A stretch of DNA of 64,000 nt from Rostratula benghalensis (Eukaryota > Chordata > Aves > Charadriiformes > Rostratulidae). The stretch spans positions 310,001 to 374,000 of the forward strand of contig VXAI01000372.1 in the NCBI GenBank assembly GCA_013399305.1. The letters are read 5' to 3'. This document shows positions 15,501-26,873 of the stretch, one piece after another. The notes beneath the pieces were generated by a model. That model saw only the letters and a list, made by a program, of their open reading frames with translations. It did not search any database and was not told the DNA's origin. Each line of letters starts with the position of its first letter. The first letter of the stretch is position 1. The position numbers and the translations under genes are program-made.

Positions 15501-17018
15501 AAGAAAAGCAAGATCATTAAATACAAGGATGATGCCTATCCTAAAATGTATATCATAAAGAAAAGAAAGGCAAATATTTGCATCAATAGCGACAGACAGT
15601 ATGTTTAGTAACTTATCAGGGAAAGTTGTACCATAAATATGGAAAAAATGCAGATGTTCTTAAGAAGATTGCTTTACCATTTCCTTCCAAAAGCATACAT
15701 ACCAAAATACATATTGCTCCACTGTTTGACAGCATGAACCAAAATCCACCAAGGTCAGTGGGATAAAATCCACCCCTAGGTATGTTACAGTACAAAAAAT
15801 CTTAAGGTGAACCATTCATAGAAGAGTTGGGTTGTTGAAATAACTTACCTAAAGCATTCCCTGCCTCATCTTAATGACATTTTTAATGCAGCTACCTTTA
15901 AATTCACCTTTAAAAACTCTGTTGAGTGCTTCTACAGCTCCTCGCTTTGACCCTTTGGTTATGACAATAAACTGAGAGTGTTTAATCATTTCAGATTTAC
16001 CCTATTAAGTGAATTTAAACTGGAAGCAGGCCAGATATCTCTGGAGCTGTGATATGGAGCATGGCGCATCGGCAAGAGGAGCTCTGCTGTTGAGAGTGCT
16101 TTAGTAAAAGATAAGTCTTCCAACAACAGCCTGAAAATCTTGATCAATGTTTGTTATTACTTGAAACTAGAGACTAATATGGATGCTCTCAGCTCCACTG
16201 TGTCTCCCACAGTGTACACTCAGCACAGGAAAACAGCAGCACAAACATCGGCTCTTAAAACTGTGGTCTGTATAGAGGAAGGGTATTAAAGGCCTTGATT
16301 ACTGTAATAGAAAAAGTCTTAGCTATTTCATTTGCTTTAAAATGGGTTTTAAAATTAAATCAGCAGATATTGAAATTGAAAAGAGAGACAAAGTAATTTA
16401 GACAAAAAATGCATCTGTTACTGTGGCTGGCCTCTCAAGTTCTCTGCAAAAACCATCTTAAATCTGGACTTCCCTGAATTGCAAATCCTATCAGCAAATG
16501 TTGAACCATAAACTTGAGTTTTCTAGTGTCTGGTCTTCACCAAAAAGCTAACATAATGCTATGCTTAATATCTATAAGCTACTGAAGTAGCAACAAAATA
16601 ATGAATACACACCATACTGCACACCCCCTCAGTGCCTTGGACCTCAGGATTTCCTACTGCTTTGTAATTTAAGACCTCCTTATGTTTTAGGGAGTAATTT
16701 TAAATTGCAACCCAAAGCCAATATAAAACTCCAGCCCAGTAATTGTTGGATCTTAACAATGTTCTCTGACAATTCTCTAGATGAGAAAACAACAAATGCA
16801 TAAAACCAGAATTTTCCTCCAACAGGTACTTAATGTTCTCTGTAAAACTTGTGTTCATATATATACATACATATATAAAAAAAATAAATCCAGAACCTGA
16901 AGATCGACATGTGTTGAAAGACAGACTTCCAATGTGATTTAATTACATTCATGTTTTCTGTACTTGAACAAAATAGGAGTTATTTATTTACTCCTGGATA
17001 AAATAGAGGAAGCACCTG

Positions 17019-17117
17019 AAAAAAAAACCAACCCAAAAACAAACAAACAAACAAAAACACAAAAAAACCAAAACAACAACAACAAAAAAACCCCAACAAA
17101 CCACAACAAAACAGCAA
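17019..17117. repeat. A-rich low-complexity (CAAA)n / (CAA)n tract
   Basis: About 100 bp of almost only A and C, with runs of CAAA and CAA units. Open frames across it on either strand are composition artefacts (poly-Asn/Lys/Thr on plus, poly-Phe/Cys on minus). Confidence 0.9.
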
Positions 17118-19190
17118 ATCCTTCAAATAAGTTTGGGCAAATGAATCCTGGAATCGGGTTTCCCATCCATCACCCTGGGAGCTGTGCATTGGTTTTTTCA
17201 AGGCAAGAGAGAGGCAGCCAGGGTCAGCAAAGGTCAGTGAGTTGAGGTTAAGTTTTACAGAAACCTTTCCCGTCCAACCAAGACCTCTCTAGCTTGTCAG
17301 TCACATGCTAGTAAGTTACTTTGCATGATACAGAATTCATGATGTTTTCTGGCTTACGTACACCACACTTAACATTGGACTCAGGTTGATAGCAGCAAAA
17401 AACCCCAAACCTCAGTGGCTTTGAATCCTTAATTAGTCCTTTCTTTGTCTTTTCTTCTCCTCATGCTTCTCCTCCCTCTGTGCTGTTGGGTTTTTTTTAA
17501 ATAAAAAAGAATGCAGTATGTAATGCTTTTAGAGTTGATGAATCAGTATTTAGGTTTATCTTCGTGAAATGTATGACACAGTTTAACTGAGCCGTGTACA
17601 TAATCCAGTTAAACCAAATTATTTCATTACCCCAATGCTTTCCTGGAGAAAAGGAACACAAATATTTTAAGAAATAACAGAAAAATGTAAATATGGATGC
17701 ACGGATAAAAAGCAGTTCTATTCCTACAAGGGATTTAAGGAAACTTAAAGTATATTTACTCTGAACTTGTACCATGATGGAACGGAAGCGTTTTCAGCAA
17801 GCTTCCCTCTTATGCTTTAAAAATAAAAATCTGTTACATAAAATCTGACAGTAAGGTCCAATTTTTTATATTCCAAATTGCCCAAATGTCAAAATCACAT
17901 TGGGACTGGACCAGGCTATAGACACATAGAGCTCTTATTTTACCAAAGTGTTTAAAAGATTGGAAGAGGGGTAGCAGAGGCAGCATCATAAATGAACATC
18001 TCGGCAAAAGGTAGTTTTTTCACGCTGCCACATCACTGAGAGGAATCGATGATCCTAATCTCCTGCACACAGTCCAGAGGAGGAGGAGGAAGAGAGACCC
18101 CAGAAGGTGTAGTCTGATGTATGAATACCCAGAGAAAGCTCACTGGAGACATCCATCAGCATGAGCAACCAGAACTGCTCTCCAACCCATCTTGCTCTAC
18201 AAACCTACACAAAGGAGTTCACTTTTCTTCTAATCTGTTCACATCGATTTTTTATATATATTAGTTCAAAAGCTATGAATAAAGTGTAAACATGTTTAAG
18301 ATGTGCTATATTTGCCTATCATTTTTTCAAGCCAACATTGCTTGCACACAGTTTATTTGGGAGGAAATGGAAAAAGAGCAGTCATCTAAACCACCTTCAT
18401 CAGTAGCACATTTAGGCACAGAATTAACCCTTGAAGTGCCTTACTAAAGCACAACTGGAAGAGCTTGTCTCTGCCTCCAGGAGCCAGGCAGCAGGCGATA
18501 CTGGGTATCTGCACTTACTGCCTTATAACAACCAGTCAGAGGTTTTAACCCACCCTGACTTCTGTCATGCTTCTCTTCATCTAATCATTCGATTCACTGT
18601 TTAATCTCCGTTATTAATCCATCAGGTGACTGATTGATTCTACTATAGCTTTAATCTGACGATTGTCTTGCTTAGCTTCCGCAACAATACTTTTAGTTAG
18701 GACTCCAAATTATTTTGCTGCTTTATTGCTGCATGATAAAATCCATGCAGAACTGTACAAAGCCATTTTTCTATTAAAACTACCATGTCTCCACTCTAGA
18801 CAAGCAAAGATAATCTTACAAAATAAATATGCCAGCCACTTTATTCCACTTCCAAATTTGTATGTGTGCCCTTCATACTTCAGATCTCAAAACTCAGATT
18901 AAATATCTTGATAACTTCTTAAAAGAACACTATCCTGTGAAGTAGCATATATCTCTTTCACATTAATACCACATCTAAACCCATTTCTCAATAAAGAGAC
19001 AACAGATTATTAAACACATGACCAACACTGCCATGCTGTATGGGACCTGAATGCACTCGCAGTATCCAAGCATCTTCGAATGCTCCAATTCAGCAAGATT
19101 GCACTTAAACCTGAATCACAGAATCACAGAATGATATGGGGTTGAACTCTGGAAATCACCTAGTCCAACCCCCCTGCCCAAAAGGTCCAC

Positions 19191-22157
19191 CTAGAGCAGG
19201 TTGCACATGAATGCATCCAGGCGGGTTTTGAACGTCTCCAGAGAAGGAGACTTCACCACCTCTCTGGACAACCTTTTCCAGCACTCTGCCACCATCAAAG
19301 TGAAGAAGTTCCTCTTCCTGTTTGGATGGAACTTTTTGTATACAAGTTTGTGCCAATTTCCTCTTGTCCTCTCACTGGGCACACTGAAAAAAGACTGACC
19401 CCTTCCTGTTGATACCCACCCTTTACATACTTAGAGGTGTTGATCAGATCCCCTCTCAGCCTTCTCTTCTCTAAACTAAAAAGTCCCAAGTCCCTCAACC
19501 TTTCCTCATAGGAGACATGCTCCAGGCCTCTAATCATCTTCTTGGTCCTCTGCTGTACCCTCTCCAGCAGTCAGTTCCCTGTCCTTCTTGAACAGGGAAG
19601 CCCAGAACTGGACAGAGTACTCCAGATGGGGCCTCACCAGAGTAGAGTAGATTGGGAGGATGACCTCCCTCAACCTGCTGGTCACACTCTTCTTGATGCA
19701 CTCCAGGATGCCATTGCCTTTCTTGGCCACAAGGGCACATTGCTGACTCATGGGCATCCTGTTGTCCACTAGGACTCCCAGGTCTTTTTCCTCAGAACTG
19801 CTCTCCAACAGGTCAGTCCCCAACCTATACTGGTGCAGGTGGTTATTATTCCTCCCCAGGTGCAAAACCCTACACTTGTCCATGTTGAATTTCATCAGAT
19901 TTTTCTCTGCCCAACTCTCTAGCCTGTCCACCACTGGATGGTGGCACAGCCTTCTGGTGTGTCAGCCACCCCTCCTAGTTTCACGTTATCACCAAACTTG
20001 CTGAGGGTACATTTAGTCCCTTCATCCAGGTAATTGATGAAAATATTGAGGAGAACTGGACCCGGTATTGACCCTTGGGGGACCACACTTGTTACGGACC
20101 TCCAACTAGATTCTGTGCCACTGATCATGACACTCTGAGCTCTGTCTTTTCAATCCACCTCACTGACCATTCATTTAATCCACACTTCCTAAGCTTATCC
20201 ATGAGGATGCTGTGGGAGACTGTGTCAAAAGCCTTGCTGAAGTCACGGTAGAGAATGTCCACCACCCTCCCCTCATCTATCCATCCAGTCACGTCACCAT
20301 AGAAGGCTATCAGTTTAGTCAGACATGATTTCCCCTTGGTGAATCCATGTTGACTACTTCTGATAGCTTTCTCTTCCTCCAAATTCTTTGAGATGATGGC
20401 CAGAATGAATCATTCCATCATCTTTCCAGGGATGGAGGTGAGGCTGACTGGTGTTATAGTTTCCTGGGTCCTCCTTCTTGCCCTTTGTGAAAGCTGGGAT
20501 GACATTGTCTTTTCCTCAGGCACCTTGCCTGTTCTTCAGAACCTTTCAAAGATGATGGAGGGTGGCCCAGCAATGACGTCTGCCAGCTTCCTCAGCACTT
20601 GTGGGTGCATCCCATCAGGGCCCGTGGACTTGTGGATATACAGTGTACTTAACTGTTCCCTAACTTGGTCTTCCTCAACCAAGGGGAAGTCTTCTTCTGT
20701 CCAGACTTTCTCTGTTTCTACCCAAATGTGTGAATCCTGAGGGCTGGTCTGAGCAGTAAAGACTAAAGCAAAGAAGGCATTCAGCAATTTTGCCTTCTGT
20801 GCATCCTCTGTCACCATGGCATTCATCTCATTCAACAGTGGACCAACATTTTCTCTCTGTTTCCTTTTGCCTCCAACATACTTGAAAAAACCTTTCTTGT
20901 TGACTCTGACATCCCTTGCCATTTTTAATTCCAAGGAGGCTGTGGCTTTCCTTGTTTTGTCCCTGCATACTCTAATAGCATTCTTATAATCTTCCCAAGT
21001 GGTCGGTCCCTTTTTCCACTCAGTGTAAACTTTCTTCTTCCACTTCAGCTTTGAGCTTTTTCAGAAGCTCCCTGCTCAGCCACACAGGTCTCCTGGTAAC
21101 CTTGCCTGTTTTTTTTTTTTTTCTTAGCGATATACCGATCCTGAGCTTGGAGAAAGAGATATGTAAATATTGTCCAACTCTCTTGAGCTCCCCTAACTTC
21201 GAGAGCCCTAACCCACGAGATTTCTCTAAGCATTTTCTTGAAGCGGCTGAAATTAGCCCTCCTGAAATCCAAGGTTTCAGCCCTACTTGTTGTTGTGCAC
21301 GTAATACCCACAACCCCGAACTCTATCTTTTCATGGTCACTGCAGCCAAGGCTGTCCCCAAACTTAATGTCCTTCACTAGTTCCTTTGTTTGTCAGTACT
21401 AGATCCAGTAGTACACCTGTCCTTGCTGGCTCCTCCACTACCTGAGCCAAGAAGTTATCATCAATACACTGGAGGAAGCTCCTGGACTGTACACGCCTGG
21501 CTGTGCAGCCTTCCCCGCAGACACCAGGATGATTGAAGTCCCCCACGAGAACCAATGCCTGCAACTGCGAGGCTACTTTGAGCTGGCTGTAAAAGGTCTC
21601 ATCAACTTCCCCATCTGATCAGGTAGCCTGTAATAAACTCCCACATCACTGTCCCTCACATTGGCCTGCCCCTTAATCCTCACCCACAAGCTCTTGACTC
21701 TTTCCTCATATGCCTGCAGGGAGGGCTTAAGGGACATGCATTCATTAACACAGAGGGCAACACCTCTGCCCCTCCTTCCTCGCCTGCCCCTTCTGAACAG
21801 CTTGTAGCCCTCAACAGCTACGTTCCAGTTGTAGCATTCATCCCACCAGGTTTCAGTTATGACCTTTATGTCACAGCTTTCCAGCCACACGGTAGTTTCC
21901 AGCTCCTCCTGTTTGTTGTCTATGCTGCGTACGTTTGTGTAGAGGCACTTCAGCTGGGCTGTCAGCTGTGCCACCTTCTTAGGGGAACACCCCTTCAGGT
22001 GTCTTACAGATGTTTCTCTGTTGACTTCACCTACCACAGGAGCTGCTGGTTCATCTCCATGAGACTTTGACAGTAGTGCAGCATCAGCAGTCTGCCTCAG
22101 GGCTACAGGCTGAAGGCCCTTACTAGCACCCTGTTCCCCTGTGATGAGATACCCCAC
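19191..22157 (-). pseudogene. CR1 ORF2 remnant: endonuclease plus reverse transcriptase
   Basis: In family order along the minus strand: AP-type endonuclease with CLYTNVRSIDNKQEELE and an ETWWDE motif (22157-21573); GDFNHP and the endonuclease end (21564-21364); connecting region (21377-21045, interrupted by a poly-lysine-coding A run); RT with STGPDGMHPQ (20934-20536), FTKGKSCLTKL and DFSKAFDTVSH (20382-20125), VPQGSIPGPVLLNIFIN and a decayed catalytic motif (20128-19919); then VLHLGRNN and LGVLVDNRM (19934-19530), [18 protein letters not shown] (19537-19295) and a terminal FKTRLDAF (19382-19191). At least five frame changes separate these blocks. The usual FADD active-site motif reads FGDN, so the enzyme would be inactive even if the frame were whole. 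Confidence 0.92.
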
Positions 22158-22205
22158 AGCTTGTCACAGACAAGTCTGATGATATTACTCCCTTCCCCTT
22201 CACAT

Positions 22206-22415
22206 CTAATTTAAAGCCCTGTCAATCAGCCCCACTATCTCTTGGGTGAGAGCCCTCTTCTCCCTTTGAAAGCAGTGCCTCCCACTTGATGTCAGCAAGC
22301 CCAGTGCTGTATAGGCCAATCCATCGTCAAAGTAACCAAAGTTATGGTGGTGACACCAACCACAGAGCCATGTATTAATATCAATGCAGATTTCAAATCT
22401 ATTGCACCACGTCAT
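22206..22415 (-). pseudogene. CR1 ORF1 C-terminal remnant (esterase-like)
   Basis: A 69-codon minus-strand frame just upstream of ORF2 ends in QEIVGLIDRALN and contains NTWLCGWCHHHNFGYFDDG. In intact CR1 elements the ORF1 esterase domain ends with a DG-H-S---GK motif followed by a similar ...GLIDRALN end. Here the catalytic DGVHLS-like stretch reads SGRHCF, so the motif is lost. It supports an element 5'-truncated inside ORF1. Confidence 0.75.
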
Positions 22416-22430
22416 GCTGCGGGCTGTAAT

Positions 22431-25400
22431 AGCCTCATTGTATCCTTTCCTGGCCAGCTATCACTGTCCTGCTTGAATGGAAAGATTTCAAATTGTCTAG
22501 TTTTTGACAGCTGCTGAGCCAGGTGGTGCCTTGAAAAGGCACTTAGGTTGAGAGGTACTCCACCTGCATGTGCGCTTGGGTGATGGACTGCAGGTCCTGA
22601 GGTCCATACATGCTATACCTTTCTGAACCTTCCTGTCACACCTCTGTAGCGGCATACATTTCTTTTCAAGTGTATAACATTGTGGGGGAGAGGAAAATTT
22701 ATGTAAAAGCTGGTGGTTTCCTCCCTTCTTTCTGGGTCACAAAGAAGGAGTCTGTATGACAAAAGATGGGCTGCTCTAGAGGAGGTGAGGAAGTTCCCTT
22801 GGTTCCCGCATACCCTAGTTGTGGCAAGGGGTTGGTTCAATCAAACACTGTGTTACATTGGAAGAAGGGGAAAAGTCTGGGCAGAAATTTCTGACTCACA
22901 ATAAACTGGAAATTCAGCAACAGAAGAAAAAGTTCTATTTGCTGCATATATCTTCCAAGACCACATTTAGAAGTTATCTCAGTATGTTTCATCCTATATT
23001 TAAGTAACAATTGCAGCAAGGTAAAACTGAAATCAGTCAGCACACCAGAAGCATCACTGGGTAATGGAACAACACTTACATAAATGACTAAGTTACAGTA
23101 CAGTGGTCAATTTAAAACTAATCATGTAGATGCTGTTAAATACTGTGTGAATAAACACAGTTTTACATAGTTTCAGGCTTTGCAACAAACTGCTGTAACT
23201 TTCGAGTACCTTACTGGTGCTTTCACCATGGTGAGAGAACTGCAGTCACAGCCACGTAATGATTGACAGCTATCTGCTCTGGCAACACGTGCCAGAGAAA
23301 CAAGAAGCTTCGTGTGACTGCTCTCCTAGTTTGGGTGTTAAGTCTTGGTAAAAATAACATATGCCATATTGTAGTGAGAAAAAATTAATTTTATATTTGT
23401 TTTGTTCCACTTCCTTCATCATTTAACAAATATTCGTTGAAGACTTGACTTAATTTGCAAATCTAACACACATCATACATACACTTCCCCTGGTTTATGC
23501 TAAATATATACTATAAAACTCAACAGATACATACTGCAAAGCAGACCCTGCTGGACTAAGGTCAAAGGAAAATCAATTCAGAAACCAATCATTTTCCACT
23601 CGGGAAAACACAAAGATATACATCAGAAAGATCTACAGACTGGGAAGGAACATTTCACGGCGCTGAAGCACTCCCAGCCATGACAGCAGGACACGCACCT
23701 TAAGGGTTTGATAACAAGAGCCATAACACTTCACATTTCTTTGTTTCTTCCCACTCTCCTCACCCACCATATCACATAGAACTATTTTTGCTAACATGCC
23801 ATAAAGTTCAAGAGACTGCACATATATATGTATATTAAGTCTCCCATTAGATCCACTGAGTGTAATTTGGAAGAAAAAAGCTCATGGAGCATTTTCTTGT
23901 AACAAGTCTGAAAATGAGAACATAGATAAACAAGGCACTCACAATCCAACTGTCACACAAAATTATCTTCTGCACTAAAATTGCTCCTATTTGGTCTTAA
24001 AACACAAGACAAAATTATTTCAGACAGTCATAAAAAATCCCCTCTGCATTTTTGCACTGCCCAACCAACCTACCCTGGAATCTGACAAGGAGACAATTTT
24101 CATGAGTGGGAGGCGGAAAAGCAATATCCAATTTATATTAAACAAACAAGAAGGCTGCTGTAAAAATAAGAAGACTTGACCTGGGTCTGGGCCACGAGGT
24201 CGAGCCAGATCAATGCCTTTTTAGTTTTAAATTGAAGGCATGCTAGTCATTTTGGGTAAATGGAACCAAGCACTGGATTTGGCAGATGCTTGTTATTGCT
24301 AAAACACTCACATGAGTCTGCATGTGCCTTCATTCAATCTTGAAGGGTTTATTTATATGTATTTCTCAAAGGTTCTCATAAGTCCAAAAAAATGACAGCT
24401 CAGGAACACTCCTCTGCAGTCCCAGCAGACCACATTCCCTTACCCACACTAAACCATATTTTGACAACATTAAATGTCTGTACTGTAAAATTGAATGCTT
24501 AATGAATGATGCACAACTAGAGATGATTTGCAAAACCACTGAACTCACATAAATTGGTACAGTTCACATTGAGAAGGCTTCTTTACATTATTTCTCCTAT
24601 CATTAAGCTATTCCAGGGGCATTTTTCTCCAATTTTGTTTTAATGAGTGAAAACACAGGTGGGATAGTTGCCATACAGAAATACTGGCATTTTATTCCAG
24701 TTCTCAAAAATAAATGACTCCAAAACTAGGATCTTTAGGAATAATACTCCACTTTAGTAACATAACAAGCTAGAAAACCTTTAACTTCATTTCTCTTAAT
24801 TCACTGGCAGAACAGCCACGAGAGAGGGAAATGCTTCTATAACTCACTCCCGCAAGAGGAAGGAAAAGACTGAGGGATGACAGATGAAGGAAAGAACTTT
24901 TTGGCAACCTCACCCTAGCAAACCTGAGTCTGGAGACACTGGGTTTGCACTTCAACAGGGAAGCACAAAGCTGCCTGAGTAGCTGCTGCAGTCCCTTGGG
25001 AGTCAGTGGCAGAAGCTCCTGCAGCAGCAGCCCAAAGATACCCAGACCCTGCAGGCTGCAGGTGATGGCTGGGAATATCTTCCTTTCTCAGTGTTTTGGA
25101 GCACAGACAGGCAAAACACTATCCAACCTTCTTTCAGAGTTTAATGTAGCTGTATTTTCAGGGGTATCAAGTCCATCAGATGTGGAAGAAATGTCATGGT
25201 TATCAAGGGGAAGTCATCTTCAAAATAGCTTGAGTAATCAGAATAAACGTCAAATCCTGAATTATTCCTTCTTGAAGGATGAGCTTGGGGAACTGGTTGG
25301 AGTTTTTTCCTTTTTTTTTTTTTGGGATAAAACATAATCTTTCCCCATCCTTCTGTCCTATGTCATTGACGAGAAATTAATTTGAGGGTAAAGGATATAA

Positions 25401-26703
25401 CCTGACACACTGTTTGCTGGACAGTGTGATGGTTCCTGCTTCCACAGGCGTTTGCATAACTCTGTCAGCTCAGGAGCACAGTGCTAAGTGCAGAAGCAAT
25501 GCATTTTTCCTCCTCAGCCCTCACTTAATAAAGAGGGAAAGGCTGCTGGTCATCACATTTTAGCATTCAGAAGTTAAAAACACACACTTGTTTTAAAACG
25601 TGGTGGGTCAGATAGGTTTCTTTCTAGTTCTTGCCTCTGACTTATCTCCATAACACAACAGGCTTCTTAGCTCATATGAACAGCAGTAACCTGCAACATC
25701 AGCCAGGTTTACAACATAACTACAGACTTTACTAGATCAACTCCTCAAATCAACTGTGGACAAATAACTGCATATGTCAGCTCCTTTCAAGGTCATTTGT
25801 AAAGCTCTACCCTGTACAACTAACTTTAGTAAGGCAGATGGATTACATGAAAAGCAGAACCTTGTAAGCCTTAAGTTCATTTTTTCTTGGCTTTGCATTT
25901 TGTAAATAAAATACTAAACATAATTTGTATAAGCTTGTCTCTCTACAAGTTACAAGACTGGAAAATACTGGTAAGATTTCTTTAAGTGGAGGTACTTATC
26001 AAATGTCACCATTTTCCTGTTCAAAATGACTAATCATTTTGATTAACCTTTGATTTAAATGATTATATACCACAGCAAAGCATAGACATATATAAAATTA
26101 CACTCCAAAGAAATTCTCAAAGTGCAGATCACATAAGAAAACCATTATGTCAAAGTGGTTAGAGAATCTATTTACCATGTACATAATACTCAAACCAAAA
26201 GCTCACTCCGCATGCTCAACGGGAAAGTTCCCACATGTGCATTTCATACCCAGGAATCACAGTCTAGTTAATCCTGTAGCCAACACAAGACTGCTTCCAG
26301 AAGAAACACCAAAAATACCAACCAAATAGTAAGCTATAGAAGAAATTCCTCACTGCCATCATCAACAAGTACTACCAGTATCTTCCGTAAGGAATTTTAT
26401 TCCAGGGGTGAAATTGGTGCTAGCACATTAGTCACATATAAAAAGAAGGTCTGAAGCAGCACAAGACAAGAAGTAAAATTTGATATCTCACTTCAAATAA
26501 ATACATGAGTTCAAAACCATGTAAAAGACTTCAAAGCAGAGAGAGAGAAAAACAAGGTACCAAAGGTAAATTAGAAAGAGCATTCTTTAGAATAGAAAGG
26601 AAATTCTGAAAAATAGAAATGTATGGGGGAAAAATTAAAACATGTAAAAATACTCTTAAGATCCCATCTCAAAGAGCCAATTTGTACAGAGAATGCATAC
26701 TAC
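22431..26703. other. Non-coding stretch
   Basis: No gene or named repeat was seen. A poly-T run near 25308-25323 is the only simple repeat of note. Confidence 0.6.
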
Positions 26704-26873
26704 CAGCATTAGCACGGGACAGTCTGTCTCCCAAAAGCTTTATATCTGCCAAAGATAGGGACTGAGCCCTCTTCAGAAGCTCTGCTCCATCAGGAATTGC
26801 TAACATGTAGGGATCACCATAGGTAACCACCAGCACGCCAGACTCCACTGCATCAGCTGCAGTGAATGAACTT
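26704..26873 (-). other. Unidentified exon-like coding segment
   Basis: The minus strand has an acceptor (TTTTAG|AAGTTC) and a donor (GCTG|GTAGTA) 170 nt apart. Exactly one frame between them is open. It reads SSFTAADAVESGVLVVTYG, then DPYMLAIPDGAELLKRAQSL and SLADIKLLGDRLSRANAG, with balanced, protein-like composition. Without splicing at the donor the frame stops at 26671-26669. I do not recognise the protein. The acceptor phase would accept the two leftover bases of the upstream BRF1 exon, but the sequence is not the known BRF1 C-terminus and its length would shift the frame of a following canonical exon. It could be an exon of a neighbouring gene, an alternative BRF1 3' exon, or a fossil exon. 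Confidence 0.45.

Larger units (their letters stand above)
1..19112. other. No recognisable gene (19.1 kb)
   Basis: AT-rich sequence with only short, composition-driven open frames on both strands. Apart from the listed simple repeats I see no splice-bounded coding segment, RNA gene or named transposon. If BRF1 ends below position 1, this is intron; otherwise it is intergenic. I searched by eye for the conserved BRF1 C-terminal peptide (QMMG-NDYG type) on the minus strand and did not find it. Confidence 0.6.
19113..22430 (-). mobile_element. Long, degraded CR1 LINE (CR1, non-LTR retrotransposon)
   Basis: The low-coordinate edge carries the reverse complement of the CR1 3' end: tandem copies of the octamer (ATTCTGTG-type) followed by the avian CR1 tail with TAGTCCAACCCCC. 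Reading the minus strand upward gives the ORF2 C-terminus, reverse transcriptase, endonuclease and the end of ORF1, so about 3.3 kb of one element is kept. That is unusual, as most avian CR1 copies are short 5'-truncated pieces. The 5' edge near 22430 is approximate. Frameshifts and stops divide it into many frames. It lies either in the 3' part of the BRF1 transcription unit or just downstream of it. Confidence 0.93.

Noticed and set aside
16980..17245. Overlapping open frames on both strands with poly-Asn/Lys or poly-Phe/Cys
   Set aside because: Artefact of the (CAAA)n tract.
19542..20740. Plus-strand open frames antisense to the CR1 (for example 20393-20740)
   Set aside because: Shadows of the minus-strand ORF2. 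The CR1 frames explain the sequence.
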